This document shows, piece after piece, positions 31,455 to 40,417 of a DNA stretch of 64,000 bases (positions are counted from its first letter, which is position 1; each line of letters opens with the position of its first letter). The notes under the pieces were generated by a model. That model did no database searches. It saw only the letters and a program-made list of their open reading frames with translations, and was not told the DNA's origin. The translations under genes were made by a program, and so were the position numbers. The DNA is from an uncultured Serinicoccus sp. (GTDB lineage: Bacteria > Actinomycetota > Actinomycetes > Actinomycetales > Dermatophilaceae). Location: positions 81,013 through 145,012 of the forward strand of contig NZ_CANKYH010000010.1 of assembly GCF_947487915.1 (NCBI RefSeq), in the 5' to 3' direction.

Positions 31455-32924
31455 GTGACCCTGCACCTCTTCGACACCGCCACCCGCGAGCTGCGGCCGT
31501 TCGTGCCGCTGGACCCGGGTGGCCGGAGCGTCGGCATCTACATCTGCGGGCTCACCACCCAGGGCAGCCCGCACATCGGGCACGTGCGTTTCGCCGTCGC
31601 CTTCGACGTCCTGCGGCGGTGGCTGGAGCGCGGGCACGGCTATGACGTCACCCTCGTGCGCAACGTCACCGACATCGACGACAAGATCCTCACCAAGGCG
31701 GCCGACGCGGGCCGACCGTGGTGGGCCTGGTCCTACCGGCACGAGCAGGAGACCAGCCGGGCGCTCGACCTGCTCGGGGTCCTGCCGGCGACCTACGAGC
31801 CGCGGGCGACGGGGCACGTCACCGAGCAGGTGGAGCTCGTCGAGACCCTCCTCGAGCGGGGTCACGCGTATGCCGCGCAGGACGGCTCGGGCGACGTCTA
31901 CTTCGACGTGCGGTCCTGGCCCGACTACGGCTCGCTCACCCGGCAGCGGCTGGAGGACATGGAGCCGGCCGGTGACGCCGACCCGCGCGGCAAGCGCGAC
32001 CCCCGGGACTTCGCGCTGTGGAAGGGGCACAAGGAGGGCGAGCCGGAGACCGCCAGCTGGCCGACCCCGTGGGGCCGCGGCCGCCCGGGCTGGCACCTGG
32101 AGTGCTCGGCGATGGCGCGCAAGTACCTCGGCGACGCCTTCGACATCCACGGCGGCGGCGTCGACCTGCGCTTCCCGCACCACGAGAACGAGCAGGCCCA
32201 GTCCCACGCTGCCGGGCTCGGCTTCACCCACTTCTGGCTGCACAACGCCTGGGTCACGGTCAAGGGCGCCAAGATGGGCAAGTCGCTCGGCAACGCCCTC
32301 GCGGTGACCGAGCTGACGAGGACCGTCCGGCCGTTGGTGCTGCGCTTCTACCTCGGGGCGGTGCACTACCGCTCGGTCATCGAGTATGCCGAGGGCTCGC
32401 TCACCGAGGCCGCCGCCTCGGTGGAGCGCATCGAGGGCTTCCTCGGGCGGGCGCTGGAGGAGCTCGGCGCCGCGGCCGCGGACGTGGTGGCGGAGTCGCG
32501 GGCGCTGCCCGTGGACGAGGCCTTCCCCGAGGCGTTCCGGGCCGCGCTGGACGACGACGTCAACGTCTCCGAGGGCCTCGCCGTCGTCTTCGGGGCGATC
32601 CGCGAGGGCAACCGGGCGCTCGAGAGCAGCACTGGTGGTGACGCCGTCGCCGGCGGTGCGCTACGGCATACCGTCCTGCAGGTGGTGGCCATGCTCGACG
32701 TGCTCGGCGCCAACCCTCTGGACGAGCGCTGGGGCGGCGGCCCGGGCGACGACGACCACGCCGGCGAGGTGCTCGCCGCGCTGGTGCAGGACCGGTTGGA
32801 CGCACGGGCGCAGGCCCGGGCGGACAAGGACTTCGCGACCGCGGACGCCATCCGCGACCAGCTGACCGCGCTCGGCGTGGTCATCGAGGACACACCGGCC
32901 GGGGCCCGCTGGGCCCTGCGCTGA
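31455..32924 (+). CDS. cysS: Cysteinyl-tRNA synthetase
   Basis: 489 residues from GTG 31455 ([16 protein letters not shown]). The class I motifs are [16 protein letters not shown] (HIGH near residue 40) and KMGKSLGN (KMSKS-type, near 273). Zinc ligands lie in YICG, HLECSAM and [11 protein letters not shown]. Length and the intact C-terminal DALR/anticodon region, plus rlmB immediately downstream, favour CysS over its paralogue MshC. In mycobacteria ispF-cysS-rlmB are contiguous. Confidence 0.94.
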   Translation: MTLHLFDTATRELRPFVPLDPGGRSVGIYICGLTTQGSPHIGHVRFAVAFDVLRRWLERGHGYDVTLVRNVTDIDDKILTKAADAGRPWWAWSYRHEQETSRALDLLGVLPATYEPRATGHVTEQVELVETLLERGHAYAAQDGSGDVYFDVRSWPDYGSLTRQRLEDMEPAGDADPRGKRDPRDFALWKGHKEGEPETASWPTPWGRGRPGWHLECSAMARKYLGDAFDIHGGGVDLRFPHHENEQAQSHAAGLGFTHFWLHNAWVTVKGAKMGKSLGNALAVTELTRTVRPLVLRFYLGAVHYRSVIEYAEGSLTEAAASVERIEGFLGRALEELGAAAADVVAESRALPVDEAFPEAFRAALDDDVNVSEGLAVVFGAIREGNRALESSTGGDAVAGGALRHTVLQVVAMLDVLGANPLDERWGGGPGDDDHAGEVLAALVQDRLDARAQARADKDFATADAIRDQLTALGVVIEDTPAGARWALR

Positions 32925-32938
32925 GGAGGACGAGACAT

Positions 32939-33892
32939 ATGGCAGGCAACCAGCGACGCCGCGCGGCGCGCACGACCAACAAGAAGGGCGCCGTCGTCGG
33001 CTCCGGCGGGCAGCGGCGCAAGCAGCTCAAGGGCAAGGGGCCGACCCCCCGGGCGTCGGACCGCGTCGGCCACCCGGCGGCGCGCCGGGCCGGCCGCTCC
33101 GAGGGTGCGGGCGAGAAGGCCGGCGGGCGTCCGGGCGGCAGGCGCGGGGCCAAGGGCTCGACCGAGCTCGTCGCCGGGCGAAACAGCGTCCTCGAGGCGC
33201 TGCGGACCGGGGTGCCGGGGACGGCCCTGCACGTCGGGTCGCGGATGGAGTCCGACGACCGGGTCCGGGAGAGCATCTCTCTGGCCACCGAGGCGGGCAT
33301 CCCGGTCATGGAGTCGCCGCGGGGCGAGCTGGACCGGATGACCGACGGGGCCGTGCACCAGGGACTGGTCCTGGCGGTGCCGCCCTACGACTACGCCCAT
33401 CCCGAGGACCTCATGAGCCAGCAGCTGCCGGGCGTCCCGCTCGTCGTGGCGCTGGACGGCATCACCGACCCGCGCAACCTCGGCGCGATCGTCCGCTCGG
33501 CCGGGGCCTTCGGCGCGCACGGCGTCGTCGTCCCCGCCCGCCGCTCGGCGGGTCTGACCGCCGCCGCCTGGAAGACCTCCGCGGGCGCCGCCGCTCGCGT
33601 CCCCGTCGCCCAGGCGACGAACCTCACCCGGGCGCTGGAGGCATACCGCAAGGCGGGGTTCTTCGTCATCGGTCTCGACGCCGACGGCGACGTGCAGCTG
33701 CCCGGTCTGGAGCTCGCCGACCAGCCGCTCGTGGTGGTCGTCGGGTCCGAGGGCAAGGGGCTGTCGCGGCTGGTCCGGGAGACCTGCGACCAGATCGTCT
33801 CGATCCCCATGGCGGCGGTGACCGAGTCGCTCAACGCCGGGATCGCGACGGCGGTCACGCTCTACGAGATCGCCCGCGCCCGCACCCGCTGA
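32939..33892 (+). CDS. rlmB: 23S rRNA (guanosine-2'-O-)-methyltransferase RlmB
   Basis: 317 residues. A basic Gly/Arg/Lys-rich N-terminal extension (~70 residues) precedes the substrate-binding domain (LVAGRNSVLEAL). The SpoU trefoil-knot domain has motif 1 ITDPRNLGAIVRSAGAFG, motif 2 VVVVGSEGKGLSRLV and motif 3 SIPMAAVTESLNAGIATAV. It methylates G2251 of 23S rRNA. The ATG at 32939 is 14 bp after cysS and the two are probably one transcript. Confidence 0.95.
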   Translation: MAGNQRRRAARTTNKKGAVVGSGGQRRKQLKGKGPTPRASDRVGHPAARRAGRSEGAGEKAGGRPGGRRGAKGSTELVAGRNSVLEALRTGVPGTALHVGSRMESDDRVRESISLATEAGIPVMESPRGELDRMTDGAVHQGLVLAVPPYDYAHPEDLMSQQLPGVPLVVALDGITDPRNLGAIVRSAGAFGAHGVVVPARRSAGLTAAAWKTSAGAAARVPVAQATNLTRALEAYRKAGFFVIGLDADGDVQLPGLELADQPLVVVVGSEGKGLSRLVRETCDQIVSIPMAAVTESLNAGIATAVTLYEIARARTR

Positions 33893-33963
33893 GCGCGGGC
33901 CAGGGCCGTGCCGGTCCTCGTCGCGCCCGGCCGGGTGGCCGTCGGACCCGCTATCGTCCTGCT

Positions 33964-34695
33964 GTGACGAGATCGCCCGTGCGGGCCACCACCTGGGCGG
34001 TCGTCCGCCTCGCCTCGGCGGCGCTGATCCTCGCCGCGGTCCTCGCCCAGGCCTGGGTGACCATCGGGGGCGCGGCGGACGCGGGCCGCGACCTCGAGCT
34101 CACGACCATCAACTTCTTCAGCTTCTTCACCATCTTGTCCAACGTCGGGTCGGCCGCCGTCCTGACCTGGGCCGGGGTATGGCTGCTGCGGGCGGCAGGC
34201 GACCGCGGGTCGCGCCGGGAGCCGCCGATCCTCGCGGTCGCGCTCGCGTGCGTGACGACATACATGGTGGTCACCGGGGTGGTCTACAACACCCTGCTGC
34301 GCGGGATCGAGCTGCCGCAGGGCACGACGGTCGCCTGGTCCAACGAGGTCCTGCACGTCGTCGGCCCGGTGCTGCTCGTGCTCGACCTGGTCCTCGCGCC
34401 CGGGCGCCGCGGGCTGCCGTGGCGGGCGGTCGGGAGTGTCCTCGTGGTGCCGGTCGTCTGGGTCGCCTACACCCTCGTCCGGGGTCCGTTCGTGCCCAAC
34501 CCGGTGACCGGCGCCGACCGCTGGTACCCCTACCCGTTCCTCGACCCGGAGAACCCCGCGCTCACGCCCCCGGGGTATGCCGGGGTGTCACTCTACGTCG
34601 TCGGGATCGCCCTGGTCATCGGCGCTGCGGCGACCGGCGTGGTCGCGGTGGGTCGGGCGCGCGACCGGTCAGGGCGAGCGGAACGGCATACCTGA
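33964..34695 (+). CDS. Pr6Pr family membrane protein
   Basis: 243 residues from GTG 33964. Six hydrophobic segments are spaced as in the Pr6Pr (FAR-17a/AIG1-like) family. The landmark TINFFSFFTILSNVGSA lies near residue 46, VTGVVYNTLLRG near 105, EVLHVVGPVLLVLD near 128, and VAYTLVRGPFVPNPVTGADRWYPYPFLDP near 165. Substrate and role are unknown. Convergent with DUF4032. The stop is within a GGCATACC motif. Confidence 0.85.
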   Translation: MTRSPVRATTWAVVRLASAALILAAVLAQAWVTIGGAADAGRDLELTTINFFSFFTILSNVGSAAVLTWAGVWLLRAAGDRGSRREPPILAVALACVTTYMVVTGVVYNTLLRGIELPQGTTVAWSNEVLHVVGPVLLVLDLVLAPGRRGLPWRAVGSVLVVPVVWVAYTLVRGPFVPNPVTGADRWYPYPFLDPENPALTPPGYAGVSLYVVGIALVIGAAATGVVAVGRARDRSGRAERHT

Positions 34696-34728
34696 GCGCG
34701 TCGCGACCCGGTGTCGCCCGCCTGCGCG

Positions 34729-35976
34729 TCACTCCGAGAGCTGTGCCCTGATGGGGATCTCCTCGGTGTCGACACCGAGGATGGAGATCTCGTCGGGCTT
34801 CTGCGGCAGCACCGTCGCGACGTAGTCCTGGACGGCGTCCACGAGGTCGACGTCGTGCCGGACCCGCTCGGAGAGGTACCACCGGTGCTCGAGGATCTCG
34901 TGGAAGAGCTCGGCGGGCTCCAGCTTGCTGCGCAGCTCGCGCGGCACCGTCCGGGTGACGGGCTCGTAGACCCGGGACAGCCAGTCGTGCGCGACGAGCT
35001 CCTCGTCGTCCTCCAACCGGTCGGTCGCCGCGCGGTAGGAGTCCAGGTCGTTGAGCAGCCGGCGCGACTGGTTCTCCTCGACGTCCAGGCCGGTGAGCCG
35101 CATGAGCCGCCGCGAGGCGTGGCCCGCGTCGACCACCTTGGGCTGGATCCGGATGTAGGCACCGTCGATGTCGGTGGTCATCTCCAGCTCGTCGACGTCG
35201 AAGCCCAGGTTGTTGAGGCGGCGCATGCGCTCGTCCACCCGCCACCGGTCGCCGCGCTCGAAGCGCTCCTCGCTGGTCAGCTCGTTCCACAGCAGGTCGT
35301 AGCGGTGCATGATGCGGTTGGCGATCTCGATGGGGTCCTCCCCCTCGTCCAGGGCGCCGGCCGCCTCGAGGTCCATCAGCTCACCAGCGATGTTGCCGTG
35401 GGCCACGAAGAGGTCGTGCTCGCGCTGGCCGGGGGAGAGCTGCGGGTGCAGCTCCGCGGTCTCGGCGTCGACGAGGTAGGCCGCGAAGTCGCCCGCGTCG
35501 CGGCGGAAGAGCGTGTTGGACAGCGAGACGTCGCCCCAGAAGCAGCCCGCCAGGTGCAGTCGCACGAGCAGGACGGCGAGGGCGTCGAGGGTGCGCCGGG
35601 CCGTGTCGGGGCGCATCCGCTGGCTGAAGACCGCGCGGTAGGGGAGGGAGAACTTCAGGTGCCGGGTGACCAGGCACGCGTCCAGCGGCTCGCCGTCGGC
35701 GTCGGTGCGCCCGGACACCACGGCCAACGGCTCGACGGTCGGCAGGTCGAGCCGGCGCAGGTTGCGCAGGGTCTGGAACTCCCGCCGGGCCAGCGGCTCG
35801 GAGATCTCCTTGATGGCGATGACCGCCCCCTGGAACCGCACGAAGCGCACCACGTGGCGGGAGATGCCCCGGGGGAGCGCGGCCAGGTGCTTCTCCGGCC
35901 ACTCCTCGAGCGGCACCTCCCACGGGAGGTCGAGCATCGCCGGGTCCAGCTTGATGGCGCTGATGTCGAGCGGCAT
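34729..35976 (-). CDS. DUF4032 protein with lipopolysaccharide-kinase-like fold
   Basis: 415 residues from ATG 35974-35976. The N-terminal half looks like a minimal protein-kinase fold of the Kdo/WaaP type: AIKEISEPLARREFQTLRNL supplies a candidate Lys/Glu pair, and LAGCFWGDVSLSNTLFRRD resembles a catalytic loop (Asp...Asn) followed by AYLVDAETAEL. The C-terminal half is DUF4032 proper, with DIDGAYIRIQPKVVDAGHASRRL. The substrate is unknown; cytoplasmic. A 32-bp repeat array starts 24 bp upstream of its start codon. Confidence 0.85.
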   Translation of the reverse strand: MPLDISAIKLDPAMLDLPWEVPLEEWPEKHLAALPRGISRHVVRFVRFQGAVIAIKEISEPLARREFQTLRNLRRLDLPTVEPLAVVSGRTDADGEPLDACLVTRHLKFSLPYRAVFSQRMRPDTARRTLDALAVLLVRLHLAGCFWGDVSLSNTLFRRDAGDFAAYLVDAETAELHPQLSPGQREHDLFVAHGNIAGELMDLEAAGALDEGEDPIEIANRIMHRYDLLWNELTSEERFERGDRWRVDERMRRLNNLGFDVDELEMTTDIDGAYIRIQPKVVDAGHASRRLMRLTGLDVEENQSRRLLNDLDSYRAATDRLEDDEELVAHDWLSRVYEPVTRTVPRELRSKLEPAELFHEILEHRWYLSERVRHDVDLVDAVQDYVATVLPQKPDEISILGVDTEEIPIRAQLSE

Positions 35977-36000
35977 ACCGCCCAGCGTAGGCCCGTCGTG

Positions 36001-36128
36001 TCTCCCCCGCACCGGGCGCCGTGGATGGTTGCTCTCCCCCGCACCGGGCGTCGTGGATGGTTGGTCTGGTCCGCGCCGGGCGTCGTGGATGGTTGCTCTC
36101 CCCCGCACCGGGCGTCGTGAATGGTGGG
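36001..36128 (-). repeat. 32-bp tandem repeat array, four units (family A, reverse orientation)
   Basis: Four exact 32-bp periods (36001, 36033, 36065, 36097). Read on the minus strand each unit has the core CAACCAT(T/C)CACG(A/G)CGCCCGG followed by about ten more variable bases. It belongs to the same family as the arrays at 37283 and 46088 but points the other way from 37283. It lies between the DUF4032 start and the AbiEi-like gene stop. Confidence 0.9.
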
Positions 36129-36156
36129 CCGCCATCGCTCGAGACGCGGCGCACGG

Positions 36157-37188
36157 TCACTCGGCCCGGGGCAGGAGCGGGAGCCTGCGGAACTCTCCTT
36201 CCCACCTGACCCAGCCGGTGAAGGGCCGCGACAGCGCTCTGGATCGCGCGGCGTTGATGCGCTGCGCGACGACCTCCGGGGTGTGCATGGCCTCCTCGGT
36301 CATCCAGCGCGCGACCTCCAACCCCAGCCGCTCGATGCGTCGCTGGCGATCCGCCTCGGCCGCCAGGACGGACCGGGCCACCTGCTCACCTGTCTCCGCC
36401 GTCGCTCCCTCCCGGTACTTGCCCTGACCGTCGGACTCCGTGGCGACCTGCTCGTGGTCCAGGAGGCCGTCGAGCCGGGCGACGAAACGGAAGCGTTCGT
36501 CATACAGCTCGACCTGGGGAATGGGTTGCGGGAGCTCGGCCAGGTGGATGACGCCCGCGGAGTATGCCTCGCCCCAGCTCTCGCGGCGCGCGTCCAGCAG
36601 GTCGAGGACCTGGAGCGCCCTCGGCCGACCGACCCAGCGCCGCTGCGTGTCGAGGACGGCACGAACCTCCTGGGCTGTCACCGTCGACGCGCGTACCGCC
36701 TCGTCGAGCATGGCCAGACCGTGCGGGAGGCGTCGCGTGCGAAGGACGTCGGCGCAGGTCTGGGCGATCGTGGTCGTGCGCAGTCCGTCGACGGTCGTGA
36801 AAGGGACGTCGATCGTGTCCGTGTGGTGGATCGTCACGCCAGCCAGTCGCCGTGAGCTCGGGGCATCCTCGACGCGCACGAGCTCCACCTCCGCGTTCGG
36901 GGAGATGAGCAGCGGCAGGTCGTGCACTACCGCTGAGCTCGCATGGCTGGCGACGCACCCGGGGTGATCGAGCAGCGCCTCCCGCAGCCGTTGCAGATGG
37001 TGCCGCCGCGTGAGATCCCAGGTCTCCCCGTCGGGCAGGGCGATCCCGAGCACGGCATACCAGCCGTGGCGCAGCCGCTCGACCCGGCCTTTGCTGACGA
37101 GGTGACGCAGCTGCTGGCGCGAGAGGCCGAGAGCCAGCGCGTCGGCATACCGGAACGGCGTCGGGGGCAGGTCGGTGAGGGTCGCCAT
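36157..37188 (-). CDS. AbiEi-type antitoxin domain with DUF559-like C-terminus
   Basis: 343 residues. The N-terminal winged-helix (RYADALALGLSRQQLRHLVSKGRVERLRHGWYAV, residues ~13-46) is the AbiEi antitoxin domain of type IV toxin-antitoxin/abortive-infection systems. The middle shows the typical VHDLPLLI...VTIHHTDTI pattern. The C-terminal region (PIPQVELYDERFRFVARLDGLLDHEQVATESDGQGKY) resembles the DUF559/Vsr-like nuclease fold with D...E...K-type spacing, though I cannot confirm the catalytic set. No AbiEii toxin gene lies nearby, so it is solitary. Both flanks carry 32-bp repeat arrays in inverted orientation. Confidence 0.8.
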   Translation of the reverse strand: MATLTDLPPTPFRYADALALGLSRQQLRHLVSKGRVERLRHGWYAVLGIALPDGETWDLTRRHHLQRLREALLDHPGCVASHASSAVVHDLPLLISPNAEVELVRVEDAPSSRRLAGVTIHHTDTIDVPFTTVDGLRTTTIAQTCADVLRTRRLPHGLAMLDEAVRASTVTAQEVRAVLDTQRRWVGRPRALQVLDLLDARRESWGEAYSAGVIHLAELPQPIPQVELYDERFRFVARLDGLLDHEQVATESDGQGKYREGATAETGEQVARSVLAAEADRQRRIERLGLEVARWMTEEAMHTPEVVAQRINAARSRALSRPFTGWVRWEGEFRRLPLLPRAE

Positions 37189-37282
37189 CGGGCCACGATG
37201 ACCGCGTCAGGACTCGGCCTGCCAGAGATGCGCTTCCATCTGTGGACGGGTGCCGGCACTGGCTGACGATGTGGACAACGGG

Positions 37283-37442
37283 GCAACCACTTGCGGCGCT
37301 CGGTGGGGTGGTGCGCAACCATTTGCGGCGCTTGGTGGGGTGGTGGGCAACCATTTGCGGCGCTCGGTGGGGTCGTGCGCAACCATTTGCGGCGCTCGGT
37401 GGGGTGGTGGGCAACCATTCGCGGCGCACGGTGGGGAGGGGG
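37283..37442 (+). repeat. 32-bp tandem repeat array, five units (family A)
   Basis: Five units start at 37283, 37315, 37347, 37379 and 37411 with an exact 32-bp period. The unit begins GCAACCATTTGCGGCGCTCG and continues GTGGGGTGGTGG; most differences are single bases. It occupies the gap between the AbiEi-like gene start and the msmK terminator. There are no unique spacers, so it is not a CRISPR array. The remaining 90 bp of this 345-bp gap holds nothing recognisable. Confidence 0.93.
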
Positions 37443-37453
37443 GCGGACGCGGC

Positions 37454-37487
37454 GAGGCCGCCTGCCCCGGGTGGGACAGGCGGCCTC
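37454..37487 (-). terminator. Hairpin terminator of the ABC ATPase gene
   Basis: A perfect 11-bp stem (37454-37464 with 37477-37487, GAGGCCGCCTG/CAGGCGGCCTC) with a short GC-rich loop, 47 bp beyond the msmK-type stop on the minus strand. No U-run. Confidence 0.7.
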
Positions 37488-37533
37488 GGTATGCCGTGCG
37501 CTTGCCGGGCGCCCTCGGCGCGTCGCAGGTCGC

Positions 37534-38616
<1,083 letters not shown>

Positions 38617-38787
38617 GATGCAGCTCCTTCACCGGCAGGTACGTGCCGGACGATCCGTTGTAAAGGACGGACCCGGCGTCGGGCGACGCTGGGTCATCGC
38701 CGGGCGGCGAGGTGGCGGTGGTATGCCGTCAACAGGCGCCGTTGCCGGTGACGCGCGTCACGTTAGCAGATCGTGACCTGCCGATCT

Positions 38788-38828
38788 CTTGCAAGTTCTT
38801 GCAAAGCCGGGGGGAGTACTTGCATACT
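38788..38828 (+). promoter_or_regulatory. malE promoter with MalR-type LacI operator
   Basis: CTTGCAAG (38788-38795) followed by TTCTTGCAAAG (38796-38806) gives two TTGCAA half-palindromes, the form bound by LacI-family maltose regulators in actinobacteria. The second TTGCAA (38799-38804) can act as -35, with CATACT (38823-38828) as -10 at 18-bp spacing, so repressor and RNA polymerase would compete. The regulator is probably the product of the LacI gene at the end of the same operon. The rest of the 323-bp gap shows no gene; 38640-38780 may carry the divergent ATPase promoter. Confidence 0.65.
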
Positions 38829-38939
38829 GACGTCATCGGTCGACGACCACCCACCTCGGGTGGACGACGAACCGCGGCATCGTCGCCGCTCCTCGAGCAG
38901 CGCCGGGCCGGTGACCTCACCACTGTTCGAAGGAGAACC

Positions 38940-40286
38940 ATGAAGCGCACCACCGGTGCTGTAGCCATCACCAGCGCGGCGGCGCTGCTGCTGTCCGCCT
39001 GCGGCGGCGACTCCGGCGAGGAGACCGCCGACCAGGGCTCGTCCGCCGAGGAGACCGCCGCCGAGGACGACGCGGCCGCCGAGGACGAGGACGCCGCCGA
39101 CGAGGAGGCCGCGGGTGACGAGGCCGCCTCCACCGAGGCCCCCGTCCGCGACGAGAACGCCGAGCTCGTCATCTGGTCCGACGACGTCCGCGCCCCCATC
39201 CTCACCGAGTGGGCCGAGCAGTTCGGCGAGGAGTACGGCATCACCACGCAGGTCCAGGTCGCGACCGACGTGCGCCAGCAGTTCAAGGACGCCGCCAACG
39301 TCGACCAGGGTCCGGACATCGTCGTCGGCGCCCACGACTGGCTGGGCGAGTTCGTCCAGAACGGCATCGTCGAGCCCGTCCAGATGTCCTCCGACACCCA
39401 GGCCCTCTTCACCGAGGACTCGCTGGAGGCCACGAAGTACGACGGCCAGATCTACGGCGTGCCCTACGCCACCGAGTCCCTGGGCCTCATCCGCAACACC
39501 GCCCTGGCCCCCGACGCCCCGGCCTCCATGGAGGAGCTGGCCGCCTTCGGCAACGAGCTCGTGGACGCCGGCGACGCCGACCAGGCCTTCGTCACCCCGG
39601 TCAGTAACGTCGGCGACGCCTACCACGCCTTTCCCTATCTCTCGGCCTACGGCGGTGGCATCTTCGGCACCAACTCCGACGGCGGCTGGGACCCGGACAA
39701 CGTCATCGTCGGCTCGGAGGAGTCGATCCAGGGCGGCGAGAAGATCGCCTGGATGGCCGAGGAGGGTCTGCTCAACGTCAACGTCGACTTCCCGACCATG
39801 GAGTCGCTGTTCGCCGAGGGCCGCACGCCCTACATGGTGGCCGGCCCGTGGGCGATCCCGAACGTCGAGGGAGCCGAGATCGAGTACGCGATCGACCCGA
39901 TCCCGGACTTCGAGGACGGCGGCGAGACCGTGCCGTTCCTCGGGGTCCAGATGTTCTACGTCGCCGCCGGCGCGCAGAACCCCACGCTGGCGCAGGAGTT
40001 CGTCAACACCTACGTCACCACCGAGGACATGCAGCTGGCGCTCTTCGAGGCCGGCCAGCGTCCGCCGGCCCTGCAGTCGGCGCTGGACACCGTCTCGGCG
40101 GACGACGAGGACATCGCGGCCTGGTCGGCCGCCGGCGAGGGTGCCTCGCCGATGCCGAACATCCCCGCGATGAACGCCGTGTGGCAGCCCCTGGGCCAGG
40201 CCACCTCGGACATCGTCGGTGGCTCGGACCCCGCTGAGCGCCTCGAGGCCGCTCAGGAGGAGATCGTCTCCAACATCGGCCGCTGA
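38940..40286 (+). CDS. malE: Maltose/maltodextrin ABC transporter solute-binding lipoprotein
   Basis: 448 residues from ATG 38940, preceded by AAGGAGA. The lipobox LLSAC places the lipidated Cys at residue 21. A very acidic Glu/Asp/Ala linker runs to about residue 60 before the SBP fold (ELVIWSDDVRAPILTEWAEQFGEEYG). Maltose-binding blocks include DIVVGAHDWLGEFVQNGIVEP, YGVPYATESLGLIRN and YMVAGPWAIPNVEGAEIEY. It captures maltodextrins outside the membrane for MalFG. A large intercistronic hairpin follows. Confidence 0.94.
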   Translation: MKRTTGAVAITSAAALLLSACGGDSGEETADQGSSAEETAAEDDAAAEDEDAADEEAAGDEAASTEAPVRDENAELVIWSDDVRAPILTEWAEQFGEEYGITTQVQVATDVRQQFKDAANVDQGPDIVVGAHDWLGEFVQNGIVEPVQMSSDTQALFTEDSLEATKYDGQIYGVPYATESLGLIRNTALAPDAPASMEELAAFGNELVDAGDADQAFVTPVSNVGDAYHAFPYLSAYGGGIFGTNSDGGWDPDNVIVGSEESIQGGEKIAWMAEEGLLNVNVDFPTMESLFAEGRTPYMVAGPWAIPNVEGAEIEYAIDPIPDFEDGGETVPFLGVQMFYVAAGAQNPTLAQEFVNTYVTTEDMQLALFEAGQRPPALQSALDTVSADDEDIAAWSAAGEGASPMPNIPAMNAVWQPLGQATSDIVGGSDPAERLEAAQEEIVSNIGR

Positions 40287-40300
40287 GCCGGTCCCTCATC

Positions 40301-40344
40301 CCTCGGCCCGGCGGCGCGGACGCTGTCCCGCCGCCGGGCCGAGG
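40301..40344 (+). terminator. Intercistronic hairpin between malE and malF
   Basis: A perfect 16-bp stem (40301-40316 with 40329-40344) with a 12-base loop lies 15 bp after the malE stop. In binding-protein operons such structures attenuate transcription or protect the upstream mRNA, giving more MalE than MalFG. No U-run, so partial read-through into malF is expected. Confidence 0.7.
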
Positions 40345-40417
40345 CCCCCAGCACGACCCCTAACGCCACGCCTCAGAGCACCCACGACGGCCGACGGCCT
40401 CAGTTCAGAGAGGGACG

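Noticed and set aside
31455..32924. MshC (mycothiol cysteine ligase) instead of CysS
   Set aside because: Length, complete C-terminal region and direct linkage to rlmB fit CysS better.
37283..37442. CRISPR array
   Set aside because: Units are contiguous with a constant 32-bp period and no unique spacers, and no cas genes are present.
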